The position numbers and the translations under genes are program-made. Positions 63,925 through 64,000 of a DNA stretch of 64,000 nucleotides are shown here, one piece after another (positions within the stretch are counted from its first letter, which is position 1; the number at the start of each line of letters is the position of its first letter). The stretch is from Streptomyces netropsis (lineage in GTDB: Bacteria; Actinomycetota; Actinomycetes; Streptomycetales; Streptomycetaceae): NCBI RefSeq assembly GCF_014203545.1, contig NZ_JACHJG010000003.1:434001-498000 (forward strand), read 5' to 3'. The notes below the pieces were generated by a model. That model worked only from the letters and a program-made list of their open reading frames with translations. It was not told where the DNA came from and searched no databases.

Positions 63925-64000
63925 ATGCGCAAGATGATCCTGACCGGTGCGCTTTTCGCCCGGCTGACTCGCAAGGACCGACTCACCCTGCCGTACTCGT
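63925..64000 (+). CDS. Start of an unidentified gene (partial)
   Basis: The first 25 codons: starts MRKMILTGALFARLT, no stop before the window edge. AAGGAGGTG lies 7 bases upstream. An in-frame ATG at 63853 lies in the promoter and is rejected. Too short to identify; it could be the beginning of a full gene or a small ORF. Confidence 0.5.
   Translation, partial: MRKMILTGALFARLTRKDRLTLPYS

Overview
The window is chromosomal DNA from a high-GC actinomycete, almost certainly Streptomyces or a very close relative. Supporting signs are GC-saturated third codon positions, GTG/TTG starts, a mycothiol enzyme (MshB), a mycobacterial-type sigE/anti-sigma/htrA/tatB cluster, and many leaderless genes with a TAnnnT -10 box 5-7 bases before the start codon. 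No rRNA, tRNA, CRISPR array, integrase or complete insertion sequence was seen. The region reads as conserved core chromosome with small repeat insertions.

Layout. Positions 1-6.4 kb hold the start of a GT4-type glycosyltransferase and a leftward oligopeptide ABC transporter operon: binding lipoprotein, two permeases and one polypeptide carrying both ATPases. A 30-codon leaderless leader peptide precedes it. Positions 6.4-11.8 kb carry a DUF3152 metalloprotease-like protein, an alpha/beta hydrolase, a TetR regulator and small conserved proteins. Positions 11.8-22.7 kb hold a DEAD-box RNA helicase with a long basic repeat tail, an SDR, hydrolase, VOC protein, NYN-domain protein, a 50-residue protein behind a sigma-R-type promoter, MarC, PHP and other conserved proteins. 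Positions 22.7-30.3 kb contain CorA with a long leader and an in-frame 81-bp tandem repeat, a DMT transporter, a lipoprotein, an MgtE-like CBS protein, a DUF1003 protein and an Mrp ATPase. Positions 30.3-36.2 kb hold the envelope-stress block sigE / anti-sigma / htrA / tatB, with a divergent O-methyltransferase and DUF3117. Positions 36.4-47 kb contain enoyl-CoA hydratase, 3-methyladenine glycosylase, a DivIVA-like protein, a FolP2-like protein, a LOG-family protein, dapE, dapC, fdxA, GNAT and SirB1-like genes. Gene content and order from about 27 to 47 kb resemble, from memory, the M. tuberculosis Rv1177-Rv1232c neighbourhood.

Positions 47-51 kb hold a DesK/DesR-like two-component system interrupted by a MITE-like element, next to an ABC-2 exporter. 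Positions 51-57.3 kb hold a large membrane protein with a peptidoglycan-binding-type domain, mshB and an S9 dipeptidyl peptidase. Positions 57.5-63.8 kb encode a second complete oligopeptide ABC transporter (permease, lipoprotein, permease, two separate ATPases) with BldK/Opp gene order. The window ends inside the start of another gene.

Points most worth a second look: two MITE-like repeats whose terminal CTAG supplies the stop codon of the neighbouring gene; the 81-bp repeats that stay open in the corA frame beyond its amber stop; two ECF-type promoters (GGGAAT/C, 18 bases, GTT), one of them apparently autoregulating sigE; the Cys-ending leader peptide; and a palindrome covering the promoter of a small secreted protein.
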